This document shows positions 1-8,058 of a stretch of DNA of 64,000 bases, in pieces. The position numbers and the translations under genes are program-made. Position 1 is the stretch's first letter. The number at the start of each line of letters is the position of its first letter. Source of the stretch: Anaerotruncus sp. MC2020 (GTDB taxonomy: Bacteria; Bacillota; Clostridia; Oscillospirales; Ruminococcaceae). The notes below the pieces were generated by a model. It was not told where the DNA came from. It made no database searches and saw only the letters and a program-made list of their open reading frames with translations. The DNA lies in contig JNKE01000022.1 of assembly GCA_000701945.1 (NCBI GenBank), positions 1 to 64,000 of the forward strand. The letters are read 5' to 3'.

Positions 1-142
1 TCTCAGAGGCAGGTTGCTCACGTGTTACTCACCCGTCCGCCACTAAGAATTCCGAATAAATCCAAAATTCTCCGTTCGACTTGCATGTGTTAAGCGTGCC
101 GCCAGCGTTCGTCCTGAGCCAGGATCAAACTCTTTATTAAAT
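1..142 (-). rRNA. 16S ribosomal RNA, 5' end only (partial)
   Basis: The reverse complement starts near AGAGTTTGATCCTGGCTCAG and continues with GACGAACGCTGGCGGC, the universally conserved 5' end of bacterial 16S rRNA. Only about 142 nt are inside the window; the gene runs off the left edge. The mature 5' end is placed just upstream of the AGAGTTTGATCC sequence, so the boundary is good to a few bases. Confidence 0.97.
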
Positions 143-335
143 AGTATATATTAATCCTTTCGGACTAAAATATCTTAATCCTGTTCAATAACGCTTGCGT
201 TATTACTGCGCATTTTTTAGTCTTTACTTGACCTTTCTTTGCTCTCGCAAAGGAATCTCAAGGGTCGTTACTTTTTCTTAGCATTGTTCAATTTTCAAGA
301 TGCTGTGTGCGCTGTCCTCTCGGGTCAGCTTTATT
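143..335 (-). other. rrn leader region
   Basis: This is the transcribed leader between the rrn promoter and 16S. It contains a CTTGAAAATTGAACAATG stretch typical of Firmicute rrn leaders (boxA-like antitermination region), an AACGCAAGCGTT hairpin and AT-rich processing sequence. No ORF is supported in it. Confidence 0.6.
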
Positions 336-364
336 ATTATATCACCCTGCAAGCAGTTTGTCAA
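336..364 (-). promoter_or_regulatory. rrn promoter (sigma-A)
   Basis: On the minus strand a perfect -35 TTGACA (359-364) is followed by a 17 nt spacer and a perfect -10 TATAAT (336-341). It points into the 16S leader. Consensus strength fits a ribosomal RNA promoter. Confidence 0.9.
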
Positions 365-422
365 GCCAAATGTAAGGCGATTTTTTAGTAAGTTTTTGTG
401 CAAAGTGTTGTGCCACTGTGTT

Positions 423-524
423 TCAAGCCGATTTCTTGCGGCTTCCGCCTATTATCAGCGCGATAATTCCAGCCGCAAATGCCGCAAAAGCAAGCATACC
501 GAGCGCGCAGCCCGATGATTCCAT
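423..524 (-). CDS. 33-residue single-pass membrane protein
   Basis: This short ORF starts ATG at 524 and ends TGA at 423. The product starts MESSGCALGM, then has one long hydrophobic stretch (about residues 7-27) and a basic tail (SRKKSA), as expected for a single-pass membrane miniprotein with the tail in the cytoplasm. A ribosome site GAGGTG lies 7 nt upstream and overlaps the stop codon of the NYN-LOTUS gene at 535, so the two genes are probably translationally coupled. No family is recognised. Codon use and the good ribosome site support it as real. Confidence 0.6.
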   Translation of the reverse strand: MESSGCALGMLAFAAFAAGIIALIIGGSRKKSA

Positions 525-534
525 GCTTTTCACC

Positions 535-1455
535 TCACTTTTCAGCCTTGTCCGCAATCATAACAGTGTTGTTCCTGATGCGGAAACTCGGCAGATTCTC
601 CACAAAACGGCTGAACTTCGAGTAGCCGTAGGTCTTGACGTCGAAATCGGGCAACTTCGCGCAGAGCTGTTTTTTCAGCTCGCCGAGGTTGTAGCCCTTC
701 GTGCCGTTTGTGCGGACTATAGCCTCCAGCGCACTCTCCACGCGTTCGAGGTCGGTCGCCTTCGTTTTGAGCGAGACAAGAATGCTGCTGCCGACCTGAC
801 GGAAGCTGAGGCAGTCGAAGTCCTTCAGAAACTGCGAAAACTTGGAATAGCCGTAGTTTCTGACGTCGAAATCGGGGTAGCGTCCCTGCAGGCGGCTTCC
901 GAGTTCGCCGATGTTTATCTCGTCCTCGAGGTTGGCATTCTCCGCGATAATTCGGATAATTGCGGGCTCAAGCATTTTCATCTCGACTATCTCGTTCTCG
1001 GCGGTAGACTGAATCTCCTCCTCCGCGAGCACCTCGAGGTACTTGAACGCATTGCAGGCGGTGCTGAACGGCTTCGGGGTCTTCTTCTCACCCATGCCGA
1101 TGACGTGCTTGCCCGACTCCCTGAGACGTATCGCAAGGCGCGTAAAATCGCTGTCGCTGGACACTATACAGAAGCCGTCGACGTTGTTCGAGTAGAGGAT
1201 ATCCATTGCGTCGATTATCATTGCGGAGTCGGTCGCGTTCTTGCCCGTGGTGTAGCTGTACTGCTGAACAGGCGTGATAGCGTTGTCGAGCGCCATATTC
1301 TTCCAGCCCGCAAGATTCGGGCGTGTCCAGTCGCCGTAGACTCTTTTATATGTGACAATGCCGTAGTTCGACAGCTCATCGAGGATATTCTTCGTGTATT
1401 TTGCCGCCACGTTATCCGCGTCGATAAGCACGGCGTATCTCATTTCGTTACCCAT
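535..1455 (-). CDS. NYN-domain nuclease-like protein with two OST-HTH/LOTUS domains
   Basis: 306 residues. The N-terminal third is a NYN (PIN-like) domain: LIDADNVA near the start, NATDSAMIIDAMD near residue 95 and VSSDSDFTRLAIR near residue 120 supply the acidic residues expected of a metal-dependent RNase. Two OST-HTH/LOTUS modules follow, each with the FDVxxYGYSKFSxF core (around residues 200 and 275). The family is thought to act on RNA; LOTUS domains bind RNA, and G-quadruplex RNA has been reported. AGAGGTG precedes ATG GGT AAC by 4-5 nt, so this start is preferred over the in-frame ATG four codons later. It is co-transcribed with the miniprotein at 423-524. The substrate cannot be told from sequence. 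Confidence 0.88.
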   Translation of the reverse strand: MGNEMRYAVLIDADNVAAKYTKNILDELSNYGIVTYKRVYGDWTRPNLAGWKNMALDNAITPVQQYSYTTGKNATDSAMIIDAMDILYSNNVDGFCIVSSDSDFTRLAIRLRESGKHVIGMGEKKTPKPFSTACNAFKYLEVLAEEEIQSTAENEIVEMKMLEPAIIRIIAENANLEDEINIGELGSRLQGRYPDFDVRNYGYSKFSQFLKDFDCLSFRQVGSSILVSLKTKATDLERVESALEAIVRTNGTKGYNLGELKKQLCAKLPDFDVKTYGYSKFSRFVENLPSFRIRNNTVMIADKAEK

Positions 1456-1538
1456 TTTACACCTCTTATATCATTTCGGCTTCGCGCCGTATAAGTCAAG
1501 TATACACCAATTTGCCGCCGTTTGCAAGCAAATTCTGA

Positions 1539-1577
1539 TAAAAAGAAAAATCCCGCAGCTTGATGCTTCGGGATTTT
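1539..1577 (-). terminator. Terminator of tRNA operon
   Basis: The stem AATCCCG/CGGGATT with an inner AGC/GCT is followed on the minus strand by a T-rich run (TTTTTCTTTTT). It sits just after the tRNA-Gly gene. Confidence 0.8.
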
Positions 1578-1607
1578 GTTAATGCCAAGGTTATTACCCT
1601 GACACTA

Positions 1608-1683
1608 TGGAGCGGATTACGAGGCTCGAACTCGCTACCTCCACCTTGGCAAGGTGGCGCTCTACCAGATGAGCTAAATCCGC
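1608..1683 (-). tRNA. tRNA-Gly (GCC)
   Basis: 76 nt including an encoded CCA. The minus strand starts GCGGATTTAGCTC and ends with CGTAATCCGCTCCA; the anticodon loop CTTGCCAAG gives anticodon GCC. The acceptor stem GCGGATT/AATCCGC pairs fully. It is the last of four tRNAs transcribed leftwards. Confidence 0.96.
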
Positions 1684-1687
1684 ATTG

Positions 1688-1763
<76 letters not shown>

Positions 1764-1768
1764 ACAGA

Positions 1769-1845
1769 TGGCGACCCGGATGAGGCTCGAACTCACGACC
1801 TCTAGCGTGACAGGCTAGCGTTCTAACCAACTGAACTACCGGGCC
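1769..1845 (-). tRNA. tRNA-Asp (GTC)
   Basis: 77 nt with an encoded CCA. The anticodon loop CTGTCAC gives GTC; acceptor GGCCCGG pairs with CCGGGTC through one G-T pair; the T arm has AGTTCGAGCCT. Confidence 0.96.
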
Positions 1846-1851
1846 AAAAAT

Positions 1852-1927
1852 TGGTGGGGACTATAGGGCTCGAACCTATGACCCTCTGCTTGTAAGGCAG
1901 ATGCTCTCCCAGCTGAGCTAAACCCCC
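1852..1927 (-). tRNA. tRNA-Val (TAC)
   Basis: 76 nt with an encoded CCA. The anticodon loop CTTACAA gives TAC; the acceptor is GGGGGTT with AGTCCCC; the T arm is GGTTCGAGCC. It is the first tRNA of the operon. Confidence 0.96.
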
Positions 1928-1994
1928 ACGTAGACCTTTTATTCCGTCAGCCGAACGCTGTCTGTCGACTATCAGTCCCCTGACGACGAAATTA

Positions 1995-2023
1995 ATTATA
2001 GCACAGCTTTTGAGATTTGTCAA
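1995..2023 (-). promoter_or_regulatory. tRNA operon promoter
   Basis: Minus-strand TTGACA (2018-2023), 17 nt spacer, TATAAT (1995-2000): a perfect sigma-A promoter about 60 nt before tRNA-Val. Confidence 0.88.
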
Positions 2024-2143
2024 GCACTTTTTTCAAAAAAATCCAAAAAATTTTCAGGAGGCGATTTTTCGCCGATTTTTCAGGTTACATTGTATGGAGG
2101 GAGCACCCTTCTGGCATCTCCGAATAACATTTCAATTCACGAT

Positions 2144-2170
2144 AAAAAAGGACGACCTTTCGGTCGTCCT
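2144..2170 (-). terminator. Terminator after small secreted protein gene
   Basis: The 9 bp stem AGGACGACC/GGTCGTCCT with a 4 nt loop is followed on the minus strand by TTTTTT. It lies about 30 nt after the stop of the gene at 2202-2513. Confidence 0.88.
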
Positions 2171-2201
2171 CAATCATTCTTCATTCACAGAGATAATTTT
2201 T

Positions 2202-2513
2202 TTAAATTGCCCATTGCCATTTATACTCTGGTACAGTGTACAATGTTTTTCCGCAAGAACTACATCTGTAAGTAATGGTACGCTTATACTGCTTCTCATA
2301 GCGCACGACCGGACAAATGATCAATTTCTTTTTTCCTGTCGCTGTCCATTCACCGTACTCCGCGCGCGGCTGACCGGCGCTGTGATAGCAGGCAGCACTT
2401 GCAGTGATCGATGTGTCAGAAGTTGGTGAGAATGTTTTTGTTACTGCTGTTCCTGTTCCGAGAAGAGTGAAAGCAAGAGCAAAAGCAGCTGCTTTTTTTG
2501 CAATGTTTTTCAT
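2202..2513 (-). CDS. Small secreted cysteine-containing protein, unknown
   Basis: 103 residues from the ATG at 2513. MKNIAKKAAAFALAF begins a clear signal peptide (basic start, hydrophobic core, small residues near 38-40), so the mature product is only about 60-65 residues. It has four cysteines including a CSSC knuckle near the C-terminus (YRCSSCGKTLY), which could be a small metal site or disulphide. An in-frame GTG four codons upstream overlaps the AAAGGTGG ribosome site and is therefore rejected as the start. The gene stands alone, with its own strong promoter and terminator. No family is recognised. Confidence 0.72.
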   Translation of the reverse strand: MKNIAKKAAAFALAFTLLGTGTAVTKTFSPTSDTSITASAACYHSAGQPRAEYGEWTATGKKKLIICPVVRYEKQYKRTITYRCSSCGKTLYTVPEYKWQWAI

Positions 2514-2545
2514 TGGTTTGACCACCTTTCTAATATAATAATTTT

Positions 2546-2573
2546 ATTATATCCTTTTAACTAAATTTGTCAA
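2546..2573 (-). promoter_or_regulatory. Promoter of small secreted protein gene
   Basis: Minus-strand TTGACA (2568-2573), 16 nt spacer, TATAAT (2546-2551), about 33 nt before the start codon. Confidence 0.82.
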
Positions 2574-2663
2574 GTCAAGCCGAACCAAATGATAAAATAA
2601 TCAACATTTTCGGTAAACATTTAAATGTATTTATTCTATTCTCTCGATGGAACATTTAAAGAA

Positions 2664-2687
2664 GGGCGGATAGCATCCGCCCCTACA
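2664..2687 (+). repeat. Family C REP hairpin
   Basis: GGGCGGA-TAGCA-TCCGCCCC followed by TACA, immediately after the stop of the AMP-ligase fusion. It belongs to the short GTAGGGG/CCCCTAC hairpin family found in most gaps of this window and may double as a transcription end. Confidence 0.7.
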
Positions 2688-2690
2688 AAA

Positions 2691-4997
2691 TCAGCCTTTC
2701 AGCTCCACGCGCCTTATCTTGCCGCTGATAGTCTTGGGGAGCTCGTCACGGAACTCCACTATTCGCGGATACTTATAAGGAGCAGTATGCTTCTTGACGT
2801 AGTCCTGTATCTCCTTTTTGAGCTCGTCGGTGCCCTCCTTGCCCTTGACAAGCACTATCGAAGCCTTTACTACCTGTCCTCTTACAGGGTCGGGAGCCGC
2901 ACTTACGCCGCACTCCAGCACGTAGGGAAGCTCCATGATGACGCTCTCTATCTCGAACGGTCCTATGCGGTAGCCCGACGACTTGATGACGTCGTCAACG
3001 CGTCCGACGTACCAGAAATAGCCGTCCTCGTCCTTCCACGCGGTGTCTCCCGTGTGGTACATACCGTCGTGCCATACCTCCTTGGTCTTCTCCTCGTCGT
3101 TGTAGTAGCCGAGGAAAAGTCCCGCGGGAGTTCCCTTGTCGAGGCGGATGACTATCTCGCCCGTCTCGCCCGTCTTGCAGGGCTTGCCGTCGGGGTCAAC
3201 AATGTCAACGTCGTACATAACGCTCGGCTTGCCCATAGAACCGGGACGGCAGGTCATGCCGACGAAATTGCCGATAGACAGCGTGGTTTCAGTCTGTCCG
3301 AAGCCCTCCATGAGCTTCACGCCCGTAGCGTTGAGGAACTGGTTGTATACCTCGGGGTTGAGTGCCTCGCCCGCTACCGTCGCGTACTTTATACTGCTGA
3401 GGTCGTACTTGCTCAAATCCTCTTTAATAAAGAAGCGGTACATCGTGGGCGGCGCGCAGAACGTCGTAATGTTGTACTTCTTGAACATCGGGAGTATCTT
3501 GTTCGCGTCGAAGCGGTCGAAGTCGTAGACGAATACGCAGGTCTCGCTGAGCCACTGTCCGTAGAGCTTGCCCCACAGAGCCTTGCCCCAGCCAGTATCC
3601 GAAATGGTGAAGTGTATGCCGTTCGGGTCGACGTTGTGCCAGTAGCGCGCCGTGATGAAGTGTCCGAGCGCGTAGAGGTGGCAGTGCGTCGCTATCTTCG
3701 GGTAGCCTGTCGTGCCAGAGGTGAAGAACATGAGGTTGGGCTCTCTGCCGCAGGAGAGGAGCTCGGGGTCTGTCGGGCGCTCGAACACATCGCTCTGCCC
3801 GTCGATGCCCTTGTCGAAGTCAGCCCAGCCCTCGCGCTCGCCGTGCACAATCATGCGGAGGATATCCATGCCGCTCTCCTCTATCGCGAGGTCGACCTGA
3901 TGCGCTACGTCGCCGTCGCCAGTGCAGACGATAGCCTTTACGCCCGCCGCCTTGAAGCGGTAGGTGAAGTCGTGCTGTACAAGCTGATTCGTCGCGGGGA
4001 TAACGATAGCTCCGAGCTTGTGGAGCGCGATTATCGAGAACCAGAACTGGTAGTGCCTCTTGAGGACGAGCATGACCTTGTCGCCCTTCTTTATGCCCAT
4101 GGACTTGAAATAATTCGCGGTCATGTTGGAGTATTTCTTCATCTCCGCAAAGGTGAAGCGGCGCTCCTCCATGTCGTTCGATACATATATTAATGCGGTC
4201 TTGTCAGGACATTTTGCCGCGAGCCCGTCAACGACGTCAAAGCCGAAGTTGAAGGTGCTCTCATTCTTGAACTTTATGCTCGTGAGCGCGCCGTTCTCGT
4301 CGGTCTCGCACTCGACAAACTTATCAGCGATAGGGTCTTTGATGTTGGCGAGGTCGAAGTTGGTCACGCCAGGGAGTATTACGGGCTCGAGGTTGGAGAT
4401 AGCGTGTGTAGGCTTCTCGTTCTGACCAAATACAACGGCGTAGAATCGGCACTCTCGTCCGCCGACTGCCCACTCATCGTGGGGCTCGGAGCTGTCGTAG
4501 TAGATAGAGTCGCCCTCGTTGAGCACCTCTATGTTGTCGCCGACCTGCACCTTGAGCTGTCCGCTGATGATGATGTCGAGCTCCTGTCCCTCGTGGGTAT
4601 GCGGGTGCGGAACACGGAATTTCTCGTCAACATATGGGATAGTTACAAGGAACGGCTCGCCTATCTTGTTCCTGAACTTCGGCGCGAGGCGGAGGTAGCT
4701 CAGTCCCTTTCTTCTCGCGATGGGAAGTCCCTCGCCCGCCCGCGTGATGTCGAAGCTGTTGATGCGCGGAGATTCGCCCTCCATGAGGTCGGCTATCTCG
4801 ACGCCGCACACGTTCGCGAATTTATATATGAATGTGAAGCTGAAGTCCTTCGCTCCGCCCTCGTAGGCGAGGTACTCATAGGTCGATACACCGACCTTTT
4901 CCGCCATTTCCTCGGGAGTCAGCCCCACCGATTCGCGCGTGAGCCTGATTCGCTCTGCGACCTCTCTGATTTTAAACTCGGGATTGATATTACTCAA
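2691..4997 (-). CDS. HTH-cupin-AMP-binding acyl-CoA synthetase fusion
   Basis: 768 residues in three parts. Residues about 10-70 are an XRE-type helix-turn-helix. Residues about 110-192 are a cupin with HPHTHEGQE (131-139) and a later H173. From about 250 to the end is a complete adenylate-forming acyl-CoA synthetase: TSGTTG P-loop (426-431), GFGQTETT, YHTGDTAW, GRVDDVIKSSGYRIGPFE and the C-terminal PKTISGKIRR lysine. The ligase would activate a carboxylic acid with ATP and load it on CoA, most like medium-chain or acetyl-type acsA relatives. The cupin-HTH half resembles stand-alone regulators, so the protein may sense its substrate or bind DNA. The start is TTG with GGAG 10 nt upstream; no ATG fits. 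The acid is unknown. Confidence 0.9.
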   Translation of the reverse strand: MSNINPEFKIREVAERIRLTRESVGLTPEEMAEKVGVSTYEYLAYEGGAKDFSFTFIYKFANVCGVEIADLMEGESPRINSFDITRAGEGLPIARRKGLSYLRLAPKFRNKIGEPFLVTIPYVDEKFRVPHPHTHEGQELDIIISGQLKVQVGDNIEVLNEGDSIYYDSSEPHDEWAVGGRECRFYAVVFGQNEKPTHAISNLEPVILPGVTNFDLANIKDPIADKFVECETDENGALTSIKFKNESTFNFGFDVVDGLAAKCPDKTALIYVSNDMEERRFTFAEMKKYSNMTANYFKSMGIKKGDKVMLVLKRHYQFWFSIIALHKLGAIVIPATNQLVQHDFTYRFKAAGVKAIVCTGDGDVAHQVDLAIEESGMDILRMIVHGEREGWADFDKGIDGQSDVFERPTDPELLSCGREPNLMFFTSGTTGYPKIATHCHLYALGHFITARYWHNVDPNGIHFTISDTGWGKALWGKLYGQWLSETCVFVYDFDRFDANKILPMFKKYNITTFCAPPTMYRFFIKEDLSKYDLSSIKYATVAGEALNPEVYNQFLNATGVKLMEGFGQTETTLSIGNFVGMTCRPGSMGKPSVMYDVDIVDPDGKPCKTGETGEIVIRLDKGTPAGLFLGYYNDEEKTKEVWHDGMYHTGDTAWKDEDGYFWYVGRVDDVIKSSGYRIGPFEIESVIMELPYVLECGVSAAPDPVRGQVVKASIVLVKGKEGTDELKKEIQDYVKKHTAPYKYPRIVEFRDELPKTISGKIRRVELKG

Positions 4998-5076
4998 AGC
5001 AAGCCCGCTCCTTTCTCAAGCATCGTCCGAAATCATATGAATAAAGCGATTTTTCGCCAGTGATTACGCATTAACA

Positions 5077-5105
5077 ATTATATCACTGTTGGGATTTTCT
5101 GTCAA
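5077..5105 (-). promoter_or_regulatory. Promoter of HTH-cupin-ligase gene
   Basis: Minus-strand TTGACA (5100-5105), 17 nt, TATAAT (5077-5082), about 80 nt before the TTG start. The rest of 5106-5408 is AT-rich and holds only the unresolved promoter of the CAP gene; nothing else is seen there. Confidence 0.85.
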
Positions 5106-5408
5106 TGATTATTTTATCCCGACCCGATTTACAAGAAGTATTATTACTGACTTTTATTCACTTCCGTAAATTGTCAAAACTTTACCATACGTAACATTTG
5201 TTCAAAAATCAGCCCAAATCAATAATACAAAGCTGATAAACAGCAAGTTTTACAACTTTTGGTATATTTTTCTTTGTACAAAACGTAGATTTTTGTTGTA
5301 CACCCCTACAATTTTGCCCCTCCCCTCTTTTATTTTAATAATGTCTGTGATAGAATAATATTAAGAAACGGCATTTTATTCCGTGCCCGAAGAAGGAGGT
5401 GCAGCGTC

Positions 5409-6380
5409 ATGTTCGGCAATATCTTCAAAAAGACCTATTCCATTGCTCTGGCGGTGTCCATCGTGTGCTGCGTATCCCCTCTGGCTTTTCTTACGTCCTC
5501 TGTGAACGGCGATAATTCGCCGAACGTCACTCAGGAAGACCTGCACGACCTCGCAATGGAGATCGCTTTCATGGTCAACGAGGCACGCACCGAGAACGGC
5601 TTGAAGCCGCTCTATATCGTGCCGCATCTCTGTGACTACTCCCACGTCCGCGTGAGAGAGTCCGTACACAAATTCAGCCACTTCCGCCCCACTCAAGCCG
5701 AGCTTTCGGGCAGTCCCGACGGCGAAGAGGGCGAGAACTTCGACAGCTATCTGCGCGACGAGAACTACCCCTACCTCAAGGCAGCCGAGAACCTCGCTGC
5801 CTCCGAGGACCCGTGTACCTCCGAGGACGCGTTCTATCAGTGGCAGTCCTCCACCGAGGGTCACTGGGAGGCTATCCTCGACCCCGATATGACGCATATG
5901 GGCGTCGCAGTCACATACGAGCACAAGGACAGGAACTCCGAGACCTATCAGGACGACCCCTTCGAGTGGTACTGGGAGCTCCTGATGATACAGGCTTCTC
6001 CCGAGACTGCTGTGGTCGAGGATCCCGATAACCCGGGCATGAAGAAGCGTATCTACTTCGACAGGGAGCTCGACGGACAGTATCTGCCCGCAAAGTATGA
6101 GATAATCCCCGAATCTACGGGCGACCTCTCGGGCGACGGCGTGGTGGATTCGTTCGACTACATCACGATACTCCAGTATATCGAGTATCAGGACGCGCTT
6201 GCTAAAATGAAGGCCGGCAAGGAGTACGACGAGAGTATCCTCGACCGCCCCGTAACCTTCAACGCGCTCCAGATAGAGGCGGCTGACTGCTTCAAGGACG
6301 GCGTCATCAATATCAACGACGCAAAGGTGCTGCAAAAGTTCGTCCTCGGCGAGGTCAAGACCCTCCCATATGAATTCTGA
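5409..6380 (+). CDS. Secreted CAP (SCP/PR1) domain protein with C-terminal dockerin
   Basis: 323 residues. A signal peptide or anchor lies at about 1-35. A CAP domain follows at about 45-200 (MVNEARTENGLKPL, SHVRVRES, FSHFRP, AAENLAAS, WQSSTEGHWEAILDPDMTHMG), which keeps the family histidines and the HW.AIL motif. From residue 238 comes a dockerin with two calcium loops, GDLSGDGVVDSFD and DCFKDGVININD, separated by a longer than usual linker of about 40 residues. Dockerins bind cohesins on scaffoldins, so the CAP domain is probably displayed on the cellulosome or cell surface. The activity of bacterial CAP domains is mostly unknown. GAAGGAGGTG stands 6 nt before ATG. A terminator follows. Confidence 0.9.
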   Translation: MFGNIFKKTYSIALAVSIVCCVSPLAFLTSSVNGDNSPNVTQEDLHDLAMEIAFMVNEARTENGLKPLYIVPHLCDYSHVRVRESVHKFSHFRPTQAELSGSPDGEEGENFDSYLRDENYPYLKAAENLAASEDPCTSEDAFYQWQSSTEGHWEAILDPDMTHMGVAVTYEHKDRNSETYQDDPFEWYWELLMIQASPETAVVEDPDNPGMKKRIYFDRELDGQYLPAKYEIIPESTGDLSGDGVVDSFDYITILQYIEYQDALAKMKAGKEYDESILDRPVTFNALQIEAADCFKDGVININDAKVLQKFVLGEVKTLPYEF

Positions 6381-6411
6381 TAAGACATAACAATTGAAAA
6401 GGTGTGTTCAT

Positions 6412-6464
6412 AAAAGGGCAGCAGATCCGATTGCCACTCACTCTCGGGTCTGCTGTCCTTTTTT
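6412..6464 (+). terminator. Terminator of CAP-dockerin gene
   Basis: The long stem AAGGGCAGCAGATCCGA/TCGGGTCTGCTGTCCTT, with two G-U pairs, is followed by TTTT. Confidence 0.85.
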
Positions 6465-6507
6465 CATGCTCCGACGCGCAGCAGTAATGAAAAATGTTAA
6501 AAAAGTA

Positions 6508-6536
6508 GTGACATATCCGAAAAACTGTGCTATAAT
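6508..6536 (+). promoter_or_regulatory. nadB promoter
   Basis: GTGACA (6508-6513), 17 nt spacer, TATAAT (6531-6536), 50 nt before the nadB start. Confidence 0.75.
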
Positions 6537-6585
6537 ATATGTGTATACCCATTTTGGCAAAATTTAGGCAAAGGACGTGCTCACT

Positions 6586-8043
6586 ATGTCTGTAAACTAT
6601 GACGTTATAATCGCAGGCTGCGGTGCTGCTGGACTCTACGCAGCTATCAACCTGCCAGCTGAACTCAATATCCTCATCCTCTGCAAGCGCGAGCTGCCCC
6701 TCTGCAACTCCATGCTCGCTCAGGGAGGTATCGCGGGAGTCTACAAATCCCCGACGGACAGCATCCAGTACCACCAGAACGACACGATGATAGCCGGCGG
6801 CTTCAAGAACAACGTTGACGCCGTGCATACCCTCGTCAGCGAGGCTGCACAGGATATCGAGCGTATCATCGAGCTCGGCGTCGACTTCGACAAGAACCCC
6901 GACGGCACCTACCACCGCACCCTCGAGGGCGGTCACAGCCACCACCGTATCTTCCACCACGCCGACTCCACGGGCAAGGCTATCACTACGACCCTGCTCG
7001 ACTGCGTGAAGAAGCTCCCGAACGTGACTATCATGGAGAATACCATCATGTGCGCCGTGAAGCAGACCTCCACGGGCTACTCCGCCTTCCTCAAGACGAT
7101 AGACGACGAGTACATCACCGCAAACTGCCACTACATGATTCTCGCAACAGGCGGCATCGGCAGAGTGTACCAGTTCACGACAAACTCCGCCATCGCTACG
7201 GGCGACGGAATCACCTTCGCATACGAGATGGGCGCGAAGATAAAGAATCTCAGCTACGTGCAGTTCCACCCGACAGCCTTCAACAACCGCGCGACCCGCG
7301 AGTGCTTCCTCATCTCCGAGGCTGTGCGCGGCGAGGGTGCTTACCTCCTCAACTGCAAGAAGGAGCGCTTCATGCACAACTACGACGAACGCCTCGAGCT
7401 CGCTCCCCGCGACGTCGTTTCGCACTCGATTATCCTCGAGTCGCGCAAGCAGAACTCCACCGACTTTTACCTCGATATCAGCTACAAGAACAGCGAGTTC
7501 CTCAAAAAGCGCTTCCCGATGATATACAAGAACCTGCTCGACCAGGGCTGGGACCTCACAAAGGGTCCCGTGCCGATATTCCCCTGCCAGCACTACCTCA
7601 TGGGCGGTATCGACGTTGATAAGAACTCCGAGACGACCCTCCCGAACCTGTACGCGTGCGGCGAATGCTCGCATACAGGAGTCCACGGCGGCAACCGCCT
7701 CGCGAGCAACTCTCTGCTCGAGGCTCTCGTGTTCTCGCGCCATGCCGCGCTGAACATCGCTTCAAAGGCGGCAAATGCTCCCAAGGAGTTCGAGGAAGTG
7801 CAGTTCGACGCGCATATCGGCGCTCCGCGCATACCCAAGGGCATACGCACCGAGACCCGCAAGATCATGCAGGAGAGCCACTTCGTTATCCCCGACAAGA
7901 AAAAAGCGGCGGAGGGCTTCCGACGCGTGAAGGAGATTCGCGAGGACCTGCTCGGCGGAGGCTACCTCGTGGACGCGGACTTCGTGCTCGCGAAGTCGAT
8001 TGTGACCGTGGCATATATCATTCTCGGCGAGGTAATGCAGTAA
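6586..8043 (+). CDS. nadB: L-aspartate oxidase
   Basis: 485 residues; the first enzyme of de novo NAD synthesis, oxidising L-aspartate to iminoaspartate with FAD. The N-terminus has the FAD dinucleotide motif IIAGCGAAGLYAA. LAQGGIAG, the active-site region GGHSHHRIFHHADSTGKA, VQFHPTAF, and GGIDVD with the GECSHTGVHGGNRLASNSLLEA signature match the NadB/succinate dehydrogenase flavoprotein family. The C-terminal helical domain is short, so the protein is below the usual 520-540 residues. The ATG at 6586 is chosen over an in-frame GTG at 6577 because AAAGGA is 10 nt from the ATG but only 1 nt from the GTG. nadC is 2.2 kb downstream; no nadA is in the window. Confidence 0.95.
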   Translation: MSVNYDVIIAGCGAAGLYAAINLPAELNILILCKRELPLCNSMLAQGGIAGVYKSPTDSIQYHQNDTMIAGGFKNNVDAVHTLVSEAAQDIERIIELGVDFDKNPDGTYHRTLEGGHSHHRIFHHADSTGKAITTTLLDCVKKLPNVTIMENTIMCAVKQTSTGYSAFLKTIDDEYITANCHYMILATGGIGRVYQFTTNSAIATGDGITFAYEMGAKIKNLSYVQFHPTAFNNRATRECFLISEAVRGEGAYLLNCKKERFMHNYDERLELAPRDVVSHSIILESRKQNSTDFYLDISYKNSEFLKKRFPMIYKNLLDQGWDLTKGPVPIFPCQHYLMGGIDVDKNSETTLPNLYACGECSHTGVHGGNRLASNSLLEALVFSRHAALNIASKAANAPKEFEEVQFDAHIGAPRIPKGIRTETRKIMQESHFVIPDKKKAAEGFRRVKEIREDLLGGGYLVDADFVLAKSIVTVAYIILGEVMQ

Positions 8044-8058
8044 GGCAGAGCTCAGATG

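Noticed and set aside
418-1494. 358-codon plus-strand frame opposite the NYN-LOTUS gene
   Set aside because: No ribosome site, no family signature, and its opposite strand encodes a clear NYN-LOTUS protein; it is an antisense shadow.
2625-4193. 522-codon plus-strand frame opposite the acyl-CoA synthetase
   Set aside because: Composition is typical of the reverse complement of GC-rich coding sequence and the real gene has all synthetase motifs.
6355-7743. 462-codon minus-strand frame opposite nadB
   Set aside because: Antisense shadow of a gene with conserved FAD and active-site motifs.
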